Assembly: GCF_002224225.1 (NCBI RefSeq)
Contig: NZ_NJGG01000001.1
Span: forward strand, 525,374 to 589,373
DNA from: Polynucleobacter cosmopolitanus
GTDB taxonomy: Bacteria; Pseudomonadota; Gammaproteobacteria; Burkholderiales; Burkholderiaceae
Reading direction: 5' to 3'
Length of the DNA: 64,000 nt
Shown: positions 45,939 to 54,082 of the stretch, piece after piece
How positions within the stretch are numbered: position 1 is the first letter of the stretch
Layout of the letters: each line of letters starts with the position of its first letter
Position numbers and translations under genes: made by a program
The notes under the pieces: generated by a model
Databases searched by the model: none
What the model was told of the DNA's origin: nothing
The model's input: only the letters and a program-made list of their open reading frames with translations

Positions 45939-47399
45939 ATGCAACAAATTAAAAATTTTATTAATGGTGAGTTTGTCATTGGCAGTGCCAATAAGTTTTT
46001 TGATAAGCGCTCACCAGTCAATAACCAAGTCATTGCACAAATCGCTGAAGCCAGTCAAGCAGATGTGGATGCTGCTGTAAAGGCTGCTCACACAGCGCTT
46101 AATGGCGAATGGGGCAAGATGACCGTTGATCAACGCGTTGAAATGCTTTATGCCGTTGCAAATGAAATCACACGTCGTTTTGAAGATTTTGTGGCAGCTG
46201 AAATGGCAGACACCGGTCAGCCTAATCATGTCATGCGTCATGTGTTCATTCCACGAGGCGCTGCCAACTTTAAAGTGTTTGCTGATGTTGTCAAAAACGT
46301 CGCAGCTGAATCTTTCACCATGGCCACGCCTGATGGACGCGGCGCTGTCAATTACGCTGTGCGCAATCCTAAGGGGGTGGTGGGTGTGATTTCACCATGG
46401 AATGCGCCATTCATGTTGATGACTTGGAAGGTGGGCCCTGCATTGGCCTGCGGTAATACAGTGGTGGTGAAACCTTCTGAAGAAACACCAATGACCTCTG
46501 CTCTGTTGGGCGAGGTGATGAATGCAGTGGGTATGCCTAAAGGGGTCTTCAACGTGGTGAATGGTTTTGGTCCTGATTCAGCTGGTGAGTTCTTAACGCA
46601 TCACCCCATGGTCGATGCGATTACTTTCACAGGTGAAACACGCACAGGTACAGCGATCATGAAAGCTGCCGCAGAAGGTATGCGCGACATTTCATTTGAG
46701 CTAGGTGGTAAGAATGCGGGTGTGGTTTTTGCCGATGCAAACTTTGATGACGCTGTGAACGGTATTTTCCGTTCGGTATTTTTGAACTCTGGACAAGTTT
46801 GCTTGGGTACAGAGCGCGTTTATGTTGAGCGCCCGATTTTTGACAAATTTGTTGCAGCATTAAAAGCGAAAGCTGAAGCTGTTAAGTATGGTCGTCCAGA
46901 GGATCATGGTTCAGATTACGGTCCATTGATTTCTGCTGAACACAAACAAAAAGTGATGTCGTATTACAAGAAAGCTGTTGATGAAGGTGCCACGGTTGTC
47001 ACGGGTGGTGGTGTGCCTGATATGCCAGATGACTTAAAAGATGGTCATTGGATTCAACCAACCATTTGGACCGGTCTTCCAGAAACAGCATCAGTGGTGC
47101 AAGAAGAAATTTTTGGACCATGCTGTCATATTCGTCCATTTGATACAGATGAAGAAGTCATCAAATTGGCCAATGACACTCAATATGGTTTATCAACCAC
47201 CATTTGGACTACCAACTTAGCCAGAGCGCACACAGTGGCTGCCAAAATTGATGTGGGCATTACGTGGGTCAATAGTTGGTTCTTGAGAGATTTAAGAACT
47301 GCGTTTGGTGGATCTAAGCAATCAGGCATTGGTCGTGAAGGTGGCGTGCACTCACTTGAGTTCTACACTGAAACACGCAATATTTGTATCAAGCTTTGA
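45939..47399 (+). CDS. dmpC: 2-hydroxymuconic semialdehyde dehydrogenase, second paralogue
   Basis: The aldehyde dehydrogenase of 486 residues is close in sequence to the DmpC at 32473-33927. Catalytic Glu is in FELGGKNAGVVF, and Cys in NSGQVCLGTERVYVE. NAD-binding SPWNAPFMLMTWK is present. It begins the second set of lower-pathway genes, 36 bases after gntR2. Whether it prefers the same substrate or a related one, such as 2-aminomuconic or carboxylated semialdehyde, cannot be told. No degradation signs are present. Confidence 0.9.
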   Translation: MQQIKNFINGEFVIGSANKFFDKRSPVNNQVIAQIAEASQADVDAAVKAAHTALNGEWGKMTVDQRVEMLYAVANEITRRFEDFVAAEMADTGQPNHVMRHVFIPRGAANFKVFADVVKNVAAESFTMATPDGRGAVNYAVRNPKGVVGVISPWNAPFMLMTWKVGPALACGNTVVVKPSEETPMTSALLGEVMNAVGMPKGVFNVVNGFGPDSAGEFLTHHPMVDAITFTGETRTGTAIMKAAAEGMRDISFELGGKNAGVVFADANFDDAVNGIFRSVFLNSGQVCLGTERVYVERPIFDKFVAALKAKAEAVKYGRPEDHGSDYGPLISAEHKQKVMSYYKKAVDEGATVVTGGGVPDMPDDLKDGHWIQPTIWTGLPETASVVQEEIFGPCCHIRPFDTDEEVIKLANDTQYGLSTTIWTTNLARAHTVAAKIDVGITWVNSWFLRDLRTAFGGSKQSGIGREGGVHSLEFYTETRNICIKL

Positions 47400-47442
47400 T
47401 GAACTATTCGGTGATCGAGTAATCACTTTAGAAAGAATCAAA

Positions 47443-48246
47443 ATGGCTCTAGAACTAACAATCAAACCAGACGATATTCGGTTGCTATGTGATCGTGTTG
47501 AAGCTGCCCAAGAGGGCGCGTATGCGATTCACAAATTGACGGATGATTATCCAAGCATGACGATTGATGATGGTTATGCAGTTCAGGCTGAATTAAGACA
47601 ACGTTATTTGGCGAAAGGTCATCAGTTGGCAGGCTGGAAAGCTGGCTTAACTTCTCGAGCCAAGATGGAACAAATGGGTGTGCACGTTCCATCGATTGGT
47701 TTTTTAACCGATAAGATGGCCCGCACAGAGAGTATTGGCATTAAAACTTCTGAGATGGTTCATCCGCGTGTTGAATGTGAAGTGGCGTTTGTGACAAAAA
47801 AAGATCTTCAGGGCCCTGATTGCACATTACAAGATGTGTTGGATGCCACTGATTATGTTTTACCAGCCGTTGAAATCATTGATTCTAGATTTTCTGGGTT
47901 CAAGTTTGACTTAGCCAGCGTGGTGGCTGATAACGGTTCTTCTGCAAGGTATGTCACTGGGAAAGTGCGTTTAAATCCGAGAGATCTTGATCTCACGAAG
48001 GTGGGTGTGGTGATGAAGAAGAATGGTGAAGTAGTTGCTTCTGGTGAATCTTCAGCAGTTTTAGGTCACCCAGCTGAAGCGATTGCGATGTTGGTCAACA
48101 TCTTGGCTGAGCAAGATGAAATGTTGCCAGCAGGTAGTTTTGTCATGAGCGGTGGCATCACTGAAGCAATCCCAGTTCAAGCGGGGGATGCAATCACGGC
48201 AGAATTTCAAATATTAGGACAGGTGTCAATGACATTTGTCGCTTAA
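47443..48246 (+). CDS. dmpH: 4-oxalocrotonate decarboxylase, second paralogue (DmpH type)
   Basis: This 267-residue member of the hydratase/decarboxylase family is closer to DmpH than to DmpE: GWKAGLTSRAKMEQMGVHVPSIGF aligns with LKAGLTSHAKMKQMGVETPCFGF at 37585, whereas DmpE has GVTSKVVMNMLGV. The metal-binding region is RVECEVAFVTKK. The ATG at 47443 is chosen with AGAAAG before it; the frame is open further upstream into the dehydrogenase gene and is not translated there. No hydratase (dmpE) or tautomerase (dmpI) copy follows, so this set depends on the first operon. Confidence 0.88.
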   Translation: MALELTIKPDDIRLLCDRVEAAQEGAYAIHKLTDDYPSMTIDDGYAVQAELRQRYLAKGHQLAGWKAGLTSRAKMEQMGVHVPSIGFLTDKMARTESIGIKTSEMVHPRVECEVAFVTKKDLQGPDCTLQDVLDATDYVLPAVEIIDSRFSGFKFDLASVVADNGSSARYVTGKVRLNPRDLDLTKVGVVMKKNGEVVASGESSAVLGHPAEAIAMLVNILAEQDEMLPAGSFVMSGGITEAIPVQAGDAITAEFQILGQVSMTFVA

Positions 48247-48310
48247 GTGACATATAACAACAGGAATACAAGCTAGAGTTTCAATCTATAAAGGGTAAAG
48301 GATAAAGAAG

Positions 48311-49240
48311 ATGGCAAAGATTAAATGCGCATTGATAGGTTCTGGAAATATTGGTACAGATCTTATTTACAAGCTAAAACGCAGTGAGTTTTTAGAACCT
48401 GTTTGGATGGTGGGCATTGATCCTGAATCCGAAGGTTTGGCTCGTGCACGCGATATGGGTCTCAAGACAACCGCGGAAGGTGTTGATGGTTTGTTACCTC
48501 ACGTTTTGAGTGATGGTATTCAGATCGCCTTTGATGCCACTTCTGCTTATGTGCATGCTGAGAACTCACGCAAGTTAAATGAGTTGGGTGTCTTGATGAT
48601 TGACTTAACGCCTGCGGCGATTGGTCCTTTGTGTTGTCCAACAGTGAATATTGAACAACATGCTGCCAGCGGTGAAATGAACGTGAACATGATTTCATGC
48701 GCTGGCCAGGCGACGATTCCTATTGTTCATGCCGTGTCACGTGTGCAGGCAGTTCCTTATGCCGAGATTGTGGCCAGCTTGGCATCGAAATCAATTGGTC
48801 CTGGTACGCGTGCCAATTTAGATGAATTCACTTACACAACATCAGATGCTGTTTGTAAAGTCGGTGGCTCCGTTAAAGGTAAAGCTCTGGCAATCATCAA
48901 TCCAGCCGATCCTCCAATGATCATGCGCAATACGATTTATTGTTTAACAGAAGATGAACCTAAGAAAGATGAAATCAAAGCATCTATTTTGCGCATGATT
49001 GAAGAAGTTCAAAAATATGTGCCTGGTTATAAATTGGTCAATGGCCCAGTTTTTGATGGAAAAAAAGTATCCGTATTCATGGAAGTGGCTGGTTTGGGTG
49101 ATTACTTGCCAAAGTATGCTGGCAACTTAGACATCATGACAGCCGCTGCCACAAGAACGGCTGAGTTATTTGCGCAGAACATTATGTCTGGCAAAGTGAC
49201 TTTAAAAGCAATCAAATCAACTAATGCAGTGGAGGCTTAA
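48311..49240 (+). CDS. dmpF: Acetaldehyde dehydrogenase (acylating), second paralogue
   Basis: The 309-residue protein parallels the DmpF at 35585-36481 over its length. It has [13 protein letters not shown], active Cys in [12 protein letters not shown], and the segments GPVFDG and [11 protein letters not shown]. It has a C-terminal extension of about 12 residues ([11 protein letters not shown]). It pairs with the following aldolase, one base apart, which suggests a second channelling complex. Confidence 0.94.
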   Translation: MAKIKCALIGSGNIGTDLIYKLKRSEFLEPVWMVGIDPESEGLARARDMGLKTTAEGVDGLLPHVLSDGIQIAFDATSAYVHAENSRKLNELGVLMIDLTPAAIGPLCCPTVNIEQHAASGEMNVNMISCAGQATIPIVHAVSRVQAVPYAEIVASLASKSIGPGTRANLDEFTYTTSDAVCKVGGSVKGKALAIINPADPPMIMRNTIYCLTEDEPKKDEIKASILRMIEEVQKYVPGYKLVNGPVFDGKKVSVFMEVAGLGDYLPKYAGNLDIMTAAATRTAELFAQNIMSGKVTLKAIKSTNAVEA

Positions 49241-49242
49241 TC

Positions 49243-50298
49243 ATGTTTGATAACAATCACCTCAAAGGTAAAAAAGTTATTTTGCACGACATGTGTTTGC
49301 GTGATGGTATGCATGCTAAGCGTGAGCAAATATCCGTTGATGAAATGGTTAAGGCCGCAACAGCCATGGATGATGCGGGCGTGCCATATATTCAAGTGAC
49401 TCATGGTGCTGGTTTGGGTGGTAACTCTTTGCAGCATGGTTTTGCTTTGCATACCAATGAAGAGTACATCTCTTCAGTGGCATCGAAAATGAAGAAAGCA
49501 AAAATATCAGTTTTGCTAATTCCTGGTTTGGGCACCATGAGAGAGTTGCAGTCTGCTTATGATTGTGGCGCACGCAGCGTTCACATTGCGACCCACTGTA
49601 CTGAAGCGGACACCTCGCCACAGCACATTGCTTATGCTCGTAAATTGGGCATGGATACAACTGGCTTTTTGATGATGGCTCATTTGAACAGCGTTGAAGG
49701 TTTGGCTCAGCAAGGTAAGTTGATGGAGTCTTACGGTGCGCAAACTGTTTACATCACCGATTCTGCTGGTTTTATGTTGCCCAATGAAGTGAAGGCACGC
49801 GTGCATGCATTGCGTCAAGTATTAAAGCCAGAAACAGAAATTGGTTTCCACGGTCATCACAACTTGGGCATGGGCATTGCCAATTCAATCGCAGCGATTG
49901 AAGAGGGTGCCACACGCATTGACGGCTCGATTGCAGGCTTGGGAGCAGGTGCTGGCAATACACCGCTCGAAGTATTTGCGGCTGTTTGCGAGCGCATGGG
50001 TATTGAAACAGGATGTGATTTATTCAAGCTGATGGATATTGCTGAAGAACTCATCACGCCAATGATGGATCACATGGTGCGCGTGGATCGCTCATCATTG
50101 ACATTGGGTTTCGCTGGTGTCTATTCAACTTTCTTATTGCATGCAGAGCGAGCAAGTAAACGTTTTGGTGTGCCAGCCAGAGATATTTTGGTCGAATTGG
50201 GTCGTAAGAAGATGATTGGTGGTCAGGAAGACATGATTCTTGATACGGCGATGACCATGGCCAAAGAGCGCGGCATTCAGTTTGAAGAGTCTGTGTAA
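49243..50298 (+). CDS. dmpG: 4-hydroxy-2-oxovalerate aldolase, second paralogue
   Basis: The 351-residue aldolase has the barrel motif [10 protein letters not shown], metal-binding [14 protein letters not shown] and the C-terminal [18 protein letters not shown]. It is parallel to DmpG at 36522-37553 and completes the second lower set. An intrinsic terminator follows at 50333. Confidence 0.94.
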   Translation: MFDNNHLKGKKVILHDMCLRDGMHAKREQISVDEMVKAATAMDDAGVPYIQVTHGAGLGGNSLQHGFALHTNEEYISSVASKMKKAKISVLLIPGLGTMRELQSAYDCGARSVHIATHCTEADTSPQHIAYARKLGMDTTGFLMMAHLNSVEGLAQQGKLMESYGAQTVYITDSAGFMLPNEVKARVHALRQVLKPETEIGFHGHHNLGMGIANSIAAIEEGATRIDGSIAGLGAGAGNTPLEVFAAVCERMGIETGCDLFKLMDIAEELITPMMDHMVRVDRSSLTLGFAGVYSTFLLHAERASKRFGVPARDILVELGRKKMIGGQEDMILDTAMTMAKERGIQFEESV

Positions 50299-50332
50299 AA
50301 CCTTATTTTTGAATATGAAGTCTTGGTATCAG

Positions 50333-50357
50333 AGGGATTAGAAATAATCCCTTTTTT
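50333..50357 (+). terminator. Intrinsic terminator after the second lower-pathway set
   Basis: GGGATTA (50334-50340) pairs with TAATCCC (50345-50351), loop GAAA, followed by six T. Confidence 0.85.
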
Positions 50358-50472
50358 GCACCCATTTTTAATATCTAATTAAAAAACCCATATAAATCAA
50401 CGTTTATTTTTTAATCAAAGAGTTGTCTTTAGGGTAAGTACTTATTGCTCGTGGGGCAATTCAAGAGAAAAA

Positions 50473-50486
50473 TAATCTCGAGATTA
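50473..50486. promoter_or_regulatory. Operator palindrome F, TAATCTCGAGATTA
   Basis: This perfect 14-base palindrome is identical to the one upstream of dmpQ (30698-30711). It ends 21 bases before the start codon of the lipoprotein gene, so it lies in or very near the 5' leader. Confidence 0.75.
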
Positions 50487-50507
50487 CTTTACTTAGTCGG
50501 AATTTTT

Positions 50508-51452
50508 ATGAACTTTGAATATTTTAAGACGGCAGGTCTACTTTTAGCTGTCAGCGTGATGCTAACAGCTTGCAGTAAGCCAGAGTCAAACGCTGTGACA
50601 ACAACATCTGATGGATTGGCAACTCGTGTTGATCAATTTCAGGGTGTGGCTTCCAATCAAAAGGCAGCTGTCATAGTTGGCAAGAATGTTATTGCTGTGA
50701 TGCCTCATGATGGTGGTAAGCCAACAAGAGTTGAATTAAAGGGCATTGTTTCTTTGATTGACGTTGCGACTTGCTCTGATGGCAGCTTTGTAGCTTTGGA
50801 TTTCTACAAGAAGGTTTGGACATCTTCAGACAACGGTCAATCATGGGCATCCAAGCCAACACCTGAATCAATCAGACCTCTTGGCCTCACTTGTGGCCCA
50901 GGAAATAGCTATTGGTTTGTAGGTAGCAATTCAAGCATTGTGCACAGTACAAATCGCGGTGGTTCATGGAGTGTGAACTCCAACAACGAAGACTCAATGT
51001 TCAATACGATTCAGTTTATCAATGATCAAACTGTAGTCGTGACTGGCGAATACGGCATGTTCAAAAAGAGTTCTGATGGCGGTAAAACTTGGGCAAAGTC
51101 TTCAATCGGCCCTGAGTTCTATCCTTACACCGCTCTCTTTACATCAACACAAGAAGGTTTTGTGACAAGTCTTACTGGCATCATCATGCGCACCAAAGAC
51201 GGTGGCGCTACATGGGAAGCCACTAAAAATGCAACAGGGTTATCACAGTTCGGTTTGGTGAATGTTGAAGGTCGTATTTTCAGCGTTGGTCTGGGTGGAA
51301 CTGTATTGAGCTTTAACGGTACACAGTGGTCACCGGTCAAGCTTGAGAATTTTGGGGCGCCTTATCTCAAAGGTGTGGCGGCAATTGGTCAAGGTCGTTT
51401 CCTTGTAGCTGGTGGTAACGGCGCATGGAAAGTTGTATCAGCAAAGAACTAG
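50508..51452 (+). CDS. BNR/YCF48-like beta-propeller lipoprotein, part of RND/DUF1302/DUF1329 system
   Basis: The product of 314 residues starts with a lipoprotein signal (MNFEYFKTAGLLLAVSVMLTAC) with lipobox LTAC, so Cys20 or thereabouts is lipidated and the protein is anchored to a membrane on the periplasmic side. The rest is a repeat protein with the Asp-box/BNR pattern (SSDNGQSWAS, STNRGGSWSV, SSDGGKTWAK, TKDGGATWEA), as in YCF48/Hcf136 beta-propellers. It is immediately upstream of an RND transporter and probably docks to it. Function of this association is unknown. Start chosen at 50508; a frame start at 50445 contains the operator and is rejected. Confidence 0.85.
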   Translation: MNFEYFKTAGLLLAVSVMLTACSKPESNAVTTTSDGLATRVDQFQGVASNQKAAVIVGKNVIAVMPHDGGKPTRVELKGIVSLIDVATCSDGSFVALDFYKKVWTSSDNGQSWASKPTPESIRPLGLTCGPGNSYWFVGSNSSIVHSTNRGGSWSVNSNNEDSMFNTIQFINDQTVVVTGEYGMFKKSSDGGKTWAKSSIGPEFYPYTALFTSTQEGFVTSLTGIIMRTKDGGATWEATKNATGLSQFGLVNVEGRIFSVGLGGTVLSFNGTQWSPVKLENFGAPYLKGVAAIGQGRFLVAGGNGAWKVVSAKN

Positions 51453-51461
51453 GAATAAACA

Positions 51462-53843
51462 GTGAAAAAGAAACTAACTCATATCCTTCACGTTGGTGAA
51501 GAGTGGCTATTTGCCAATCCTAAGATTGTTCTTGGAGTTATTTTTGCCATCAGCTTAGGTTTTGCCGCTTTGGTGCCTAACGTGCGCATGGGCACAGACT
51601 TTGAAGATCTTTTGCCACAGAGTCATCCTTTTATTCAATTACACAACGAAATCAAAGATGATTTCGGTGGCGCAAGTGCTGTGGTTGTCAGTGTAGAAGT
51701 CAAAGAAGGCGATATTTTTACAAATGATACTTTGCAGTTAATTGAAAATTTAACGCAGGGTGTTGATAGCTTGTCAGGTGTTAACCACAATTTGGTGAGC
51801 AGTTTGACGCATCGACTAACTCGTAAAGTGACTCTGGACGAAACGGGCAATATTCGTTCTACCTTGTATTTCGATCCAGCCGGTGACAAATTAACTCAAG
51901 CTGAATTAGATCAGATGAGACGTGATGTGATGGCCAATCCAAGAGTGTATGGATTGATGGTTTCGCCAGATCTCAAATCAGCTTTGATCAGAGGTCAGAT
52001 GAACGAAGGTGGTGAGATTGATTATCAAAAGACCTTTGCAGAGCTAACAGAGTTACGTGAAAAATATGCCACAGACCATGCTTTGATTCATGCGACTGGT
52101 TTGCCGGTTTTAACAGGCTGGGTGTACACATACCTCAACCAGATTTTGCAGATTTTGCTTTACACAGCTGCTTTGATTTTTATTTTGTTGGTTGTTTATT
52201 TCCGTCGCTTTTATGGCGTAGCACTACCTTTGTTGGGTATTTGTTTATCGTCTGCTTGGGGCTTAGGTTTCATGACAATTTTGGGTTATACGTTGGACCC
52301 ACTGTCAATGACGATCCCATTTTTGATTGCGGCTCGTGCAACCTCACACGGTGTTCAGTTGGTTGAGCGTTATTACTATGAATTGGAAATCACCAAAGAT
52401 GGTAAAAAAGCTGCGCGTAATTCTTTAGATGCTTTGTTTAGACCAGGTTCTTTGGCGATCACGATTGATGCGATTGGTATTTTCGTGATTGCATTGGGTG
52501 CTGCACCGATTAACATCAAGTTGGGTTACTACGCAGGTTTCTGGGGTTTCTCAGTGATTTTCACAGTTCACTTCATGGTGCCATTGTTCTTGACGATTTT
52601 GCCGGCTCCTAAGAAGACTCAAAATAACCGTTCGGGCACAACCACCGTTCTGTATAACTTCTCTAAGTATTTAGTCAATCCTCTGAGTGTGAAGATTGGT
52701 TTGATCAGCACGGCGTTTGCTGTGGTGGTTGCTTCATTCTTCGTGGCACAAGTGAAGTTTGGTGAATCTGAACCAGGCTCTCCAATTTTGAACCGTACTC
52801 ACGATTACAACATTTCTGCTAAGTCTATCAACGAACATTTCCCAGGATCTGAGGAGTTGTTTGTGGTGGCACGAACCAAGGATGAGAAAGGTATTTCACG
52901 TCCAGAAGTGGTTCATGCGATGGAGCAGTTTGGCGACAAGATGATGGTGAAAGATCCTGAGTTGGGTGGCTATAAGGCTGTCCCAGGTTTGATTCGTCAA
53001 GTGAATATGTTGACGCACAGCGGTGATCCACGTTGGGCACAAATTCCTGATACACAACTTGAGGTAGCGGGTTTGATGTCAGCGTATGAACTTTCTAGTC
53101 CAATTCCAGGTGCTATGAAAGAGTTCATGAACCCTGAAGGTACAGATGCTGTTTTGACGTTCTTCTACAAAGATCACCAAGCAACAACGCTTGAGAGAAT
53201 CGTGACGAACTCCAAGCAGTTGGTGAAAGAAATCAACGGTACTGTTGAAAACTTTCAACTCTTACTGGGTGGCGGCATCATTGGTGTGAGCGCAGCGATT
53301 GACGAAGAGAACTTCGTCGATACGATGATCATCACACCTGTTGTCATGATTTTGGCCTTCATTTTTGTGATGATTTATTACGAGTCACTACATGCTGGTT
53401 GGTTGATGGTGTTGCCAATGTTGTTTGCAACAATCTTGACTTACGGTTATATGGGTTTGATGAACATTGGCATCAGTGTGAACACGATTCCTGTGATTGC
53501 TGTTGGCGTCGGGGTCGGTATTGACTATGCGGTGTACATCATGGATCGCATTCGTGAAGAATACGAAGCCACACATGATCTTCAAGAATCAGTGTTACGT
53601 GCCTTGAGTACAACTGGTTTAGCAGTGGGCTTTACAGCAGCTACTTTGATTGCAGGTGTGATCATGTGGGTGATCTTCTCAGATTTGCGCTTCCAATCTG
53701 ATGCTGCACTTCTATTGACTGTGATGTTGGCCTTGAACGCTGTTGCCGCAGTACTTTTAGTACCTGCTTGGGTGATGGCATTTAAGCCGAAATTCATCAC
53801 AGGTGCACATCGCGATAAAGATGGAATCTTGCAAAATAGTTAA
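51462..53843 (+). CDS. RND-superfamily (MMPL-type) transporter
   Basis: A 793-residue membrane protein with twelve predicted helices: one at about 20-40, then a large periplasmic loop (about 45-215), five helices, a second loop (about 430-610) and another five. The motif GTDFEDLLPQSHP, and later GVGVGIDYAVYIMDRIREE, are typical of predicted exporters of the RND/MMPL group. It lacks the family features of HAE-type drug pumps (much longer). It starts with GTG ten bases after the lipoprotein gene. Its substrate, probably hydrophobic, is not known. Confidence 0.9.
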   Translation: MKKKLTHILHVGEEWLFANPKIVLGVIFAISLGFAALVPNVRMGTDFEDLLPQSHPFIQLHNEIKDDFGGASAVVVSVEVKEGDIFTNDTLQLIENLTQGVDSLSGVNHNLVSSLTHRLTRKVTLDETGNIRSTLYFDPAGDKLTQAELDQMRRDVMANPRVYGLMVSPDLKSALIRGQMNEGGEIDYQKTFAELTELREKYATDHALIHATGLPVLTGWVYTYLNQILQILLYTAALIFILLVVYFRRFYGVALPLLGICLSSAWGLGFMTILGYTLDPLSMTIPFLIAARATSHGVQLVERYYYELEITKDGKKAARNSLDALFRPGSLAITIDAIGIFVIALGAAPINIKLGYYAGFWGFSVIFTVHFMVPLFLTILPAPKKTQNNRSGTTTVLYNFSKYLVNPLSVKIGLISTAFAVVVASFFVAQVKFGESEPGSPILNRTHDYNISAKSINEHFPGSEELFVVARTKDEKGISRPEVVHAMEQFGDKMMVKDPELGGYKAVPGLIRQVNMLTHSGDPRWAQIPDTQLEVAGLMSAYELSSPIPGAMKEFMNPEGTDAVLTFFYKDHQATTLERIVTNSKQLVKEINGTVENFQLLLGGGIIGVSAAIDEENFVDTMIITPVVMILAFIFVMIYYESLHAGWLMVLPMLFATILTYGYMGLMNIGISVNTIPVIAVGVGVGIDYAVYIMDRIREEYEATHDLQESVLRALSTTGLAVGFTAATLIAGVIMWVIFSDLRFQSDAALLLTVMLALNAVAAVLLVPAWVMAFKPKFITGAHRDKDGILQNS

Positions 53844-53852
53844 GTATTAATA

Positions 53853-53885
53853 AGGTGGTCGTTGCGTTAAAACAACACCACCTTC
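53853..53885 (+). terminator. Hairpin after the RND transporter gene
   Basis: AAGGTGGT (53853-53860) with GTTG pairs with CAAC and ACCACCTT (53874-53885), with one bulged C. No T-run follows, so termination is uncertain. Confidence 0.4.
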
Positions 53886-53947
53886 TAACAACTACTAATT
53901 ATTAGAGAAAGATCAATAAAAAGTTAATAAAAACAAAGAGATAAAAA

Positions 53948-54009
53948 ATCTCGAGATAATTAAGGGTTTTTCCTAGTGGGAAAACTCCCTAGATAAAAAA
54001 TCTCGAGAA
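53948..54009. promoter_or_regulatory. Tandem operators G and H upstream of DUF1302/DUF1329
   Basis: ATCTCGAGAT (53948-53957) and ATCTCGAGAA (54000-54009) are 52 bases apart, about five helical turns. Between them lies an imperfect dyad AGGGTTTTTCC/GGGAAAACTCCCT (53963-53990). Two sites at helical phase would allow repressor looping. Confidence 0.7.
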
Positions 54010-54082
54010 AGCAGTATTTTAACGGTAATAAGTGTTGGTCTTTTGATTAAAAGTTTTAACAAGTTCGTTAAGGAGAGAGTTC

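Noticed and set aside
47305..47442. Upstream extension of the second dmpH overlapping the dehydrogenase gene
   Set aside because: The extra residues have no counterpart in the family; the start at 47443 has a ribosome-binding site.
47655..47660. CTCGAG inside the second dmpH gene
   Set aside because: Coding sequence and no palindromic extension; treated as chance.
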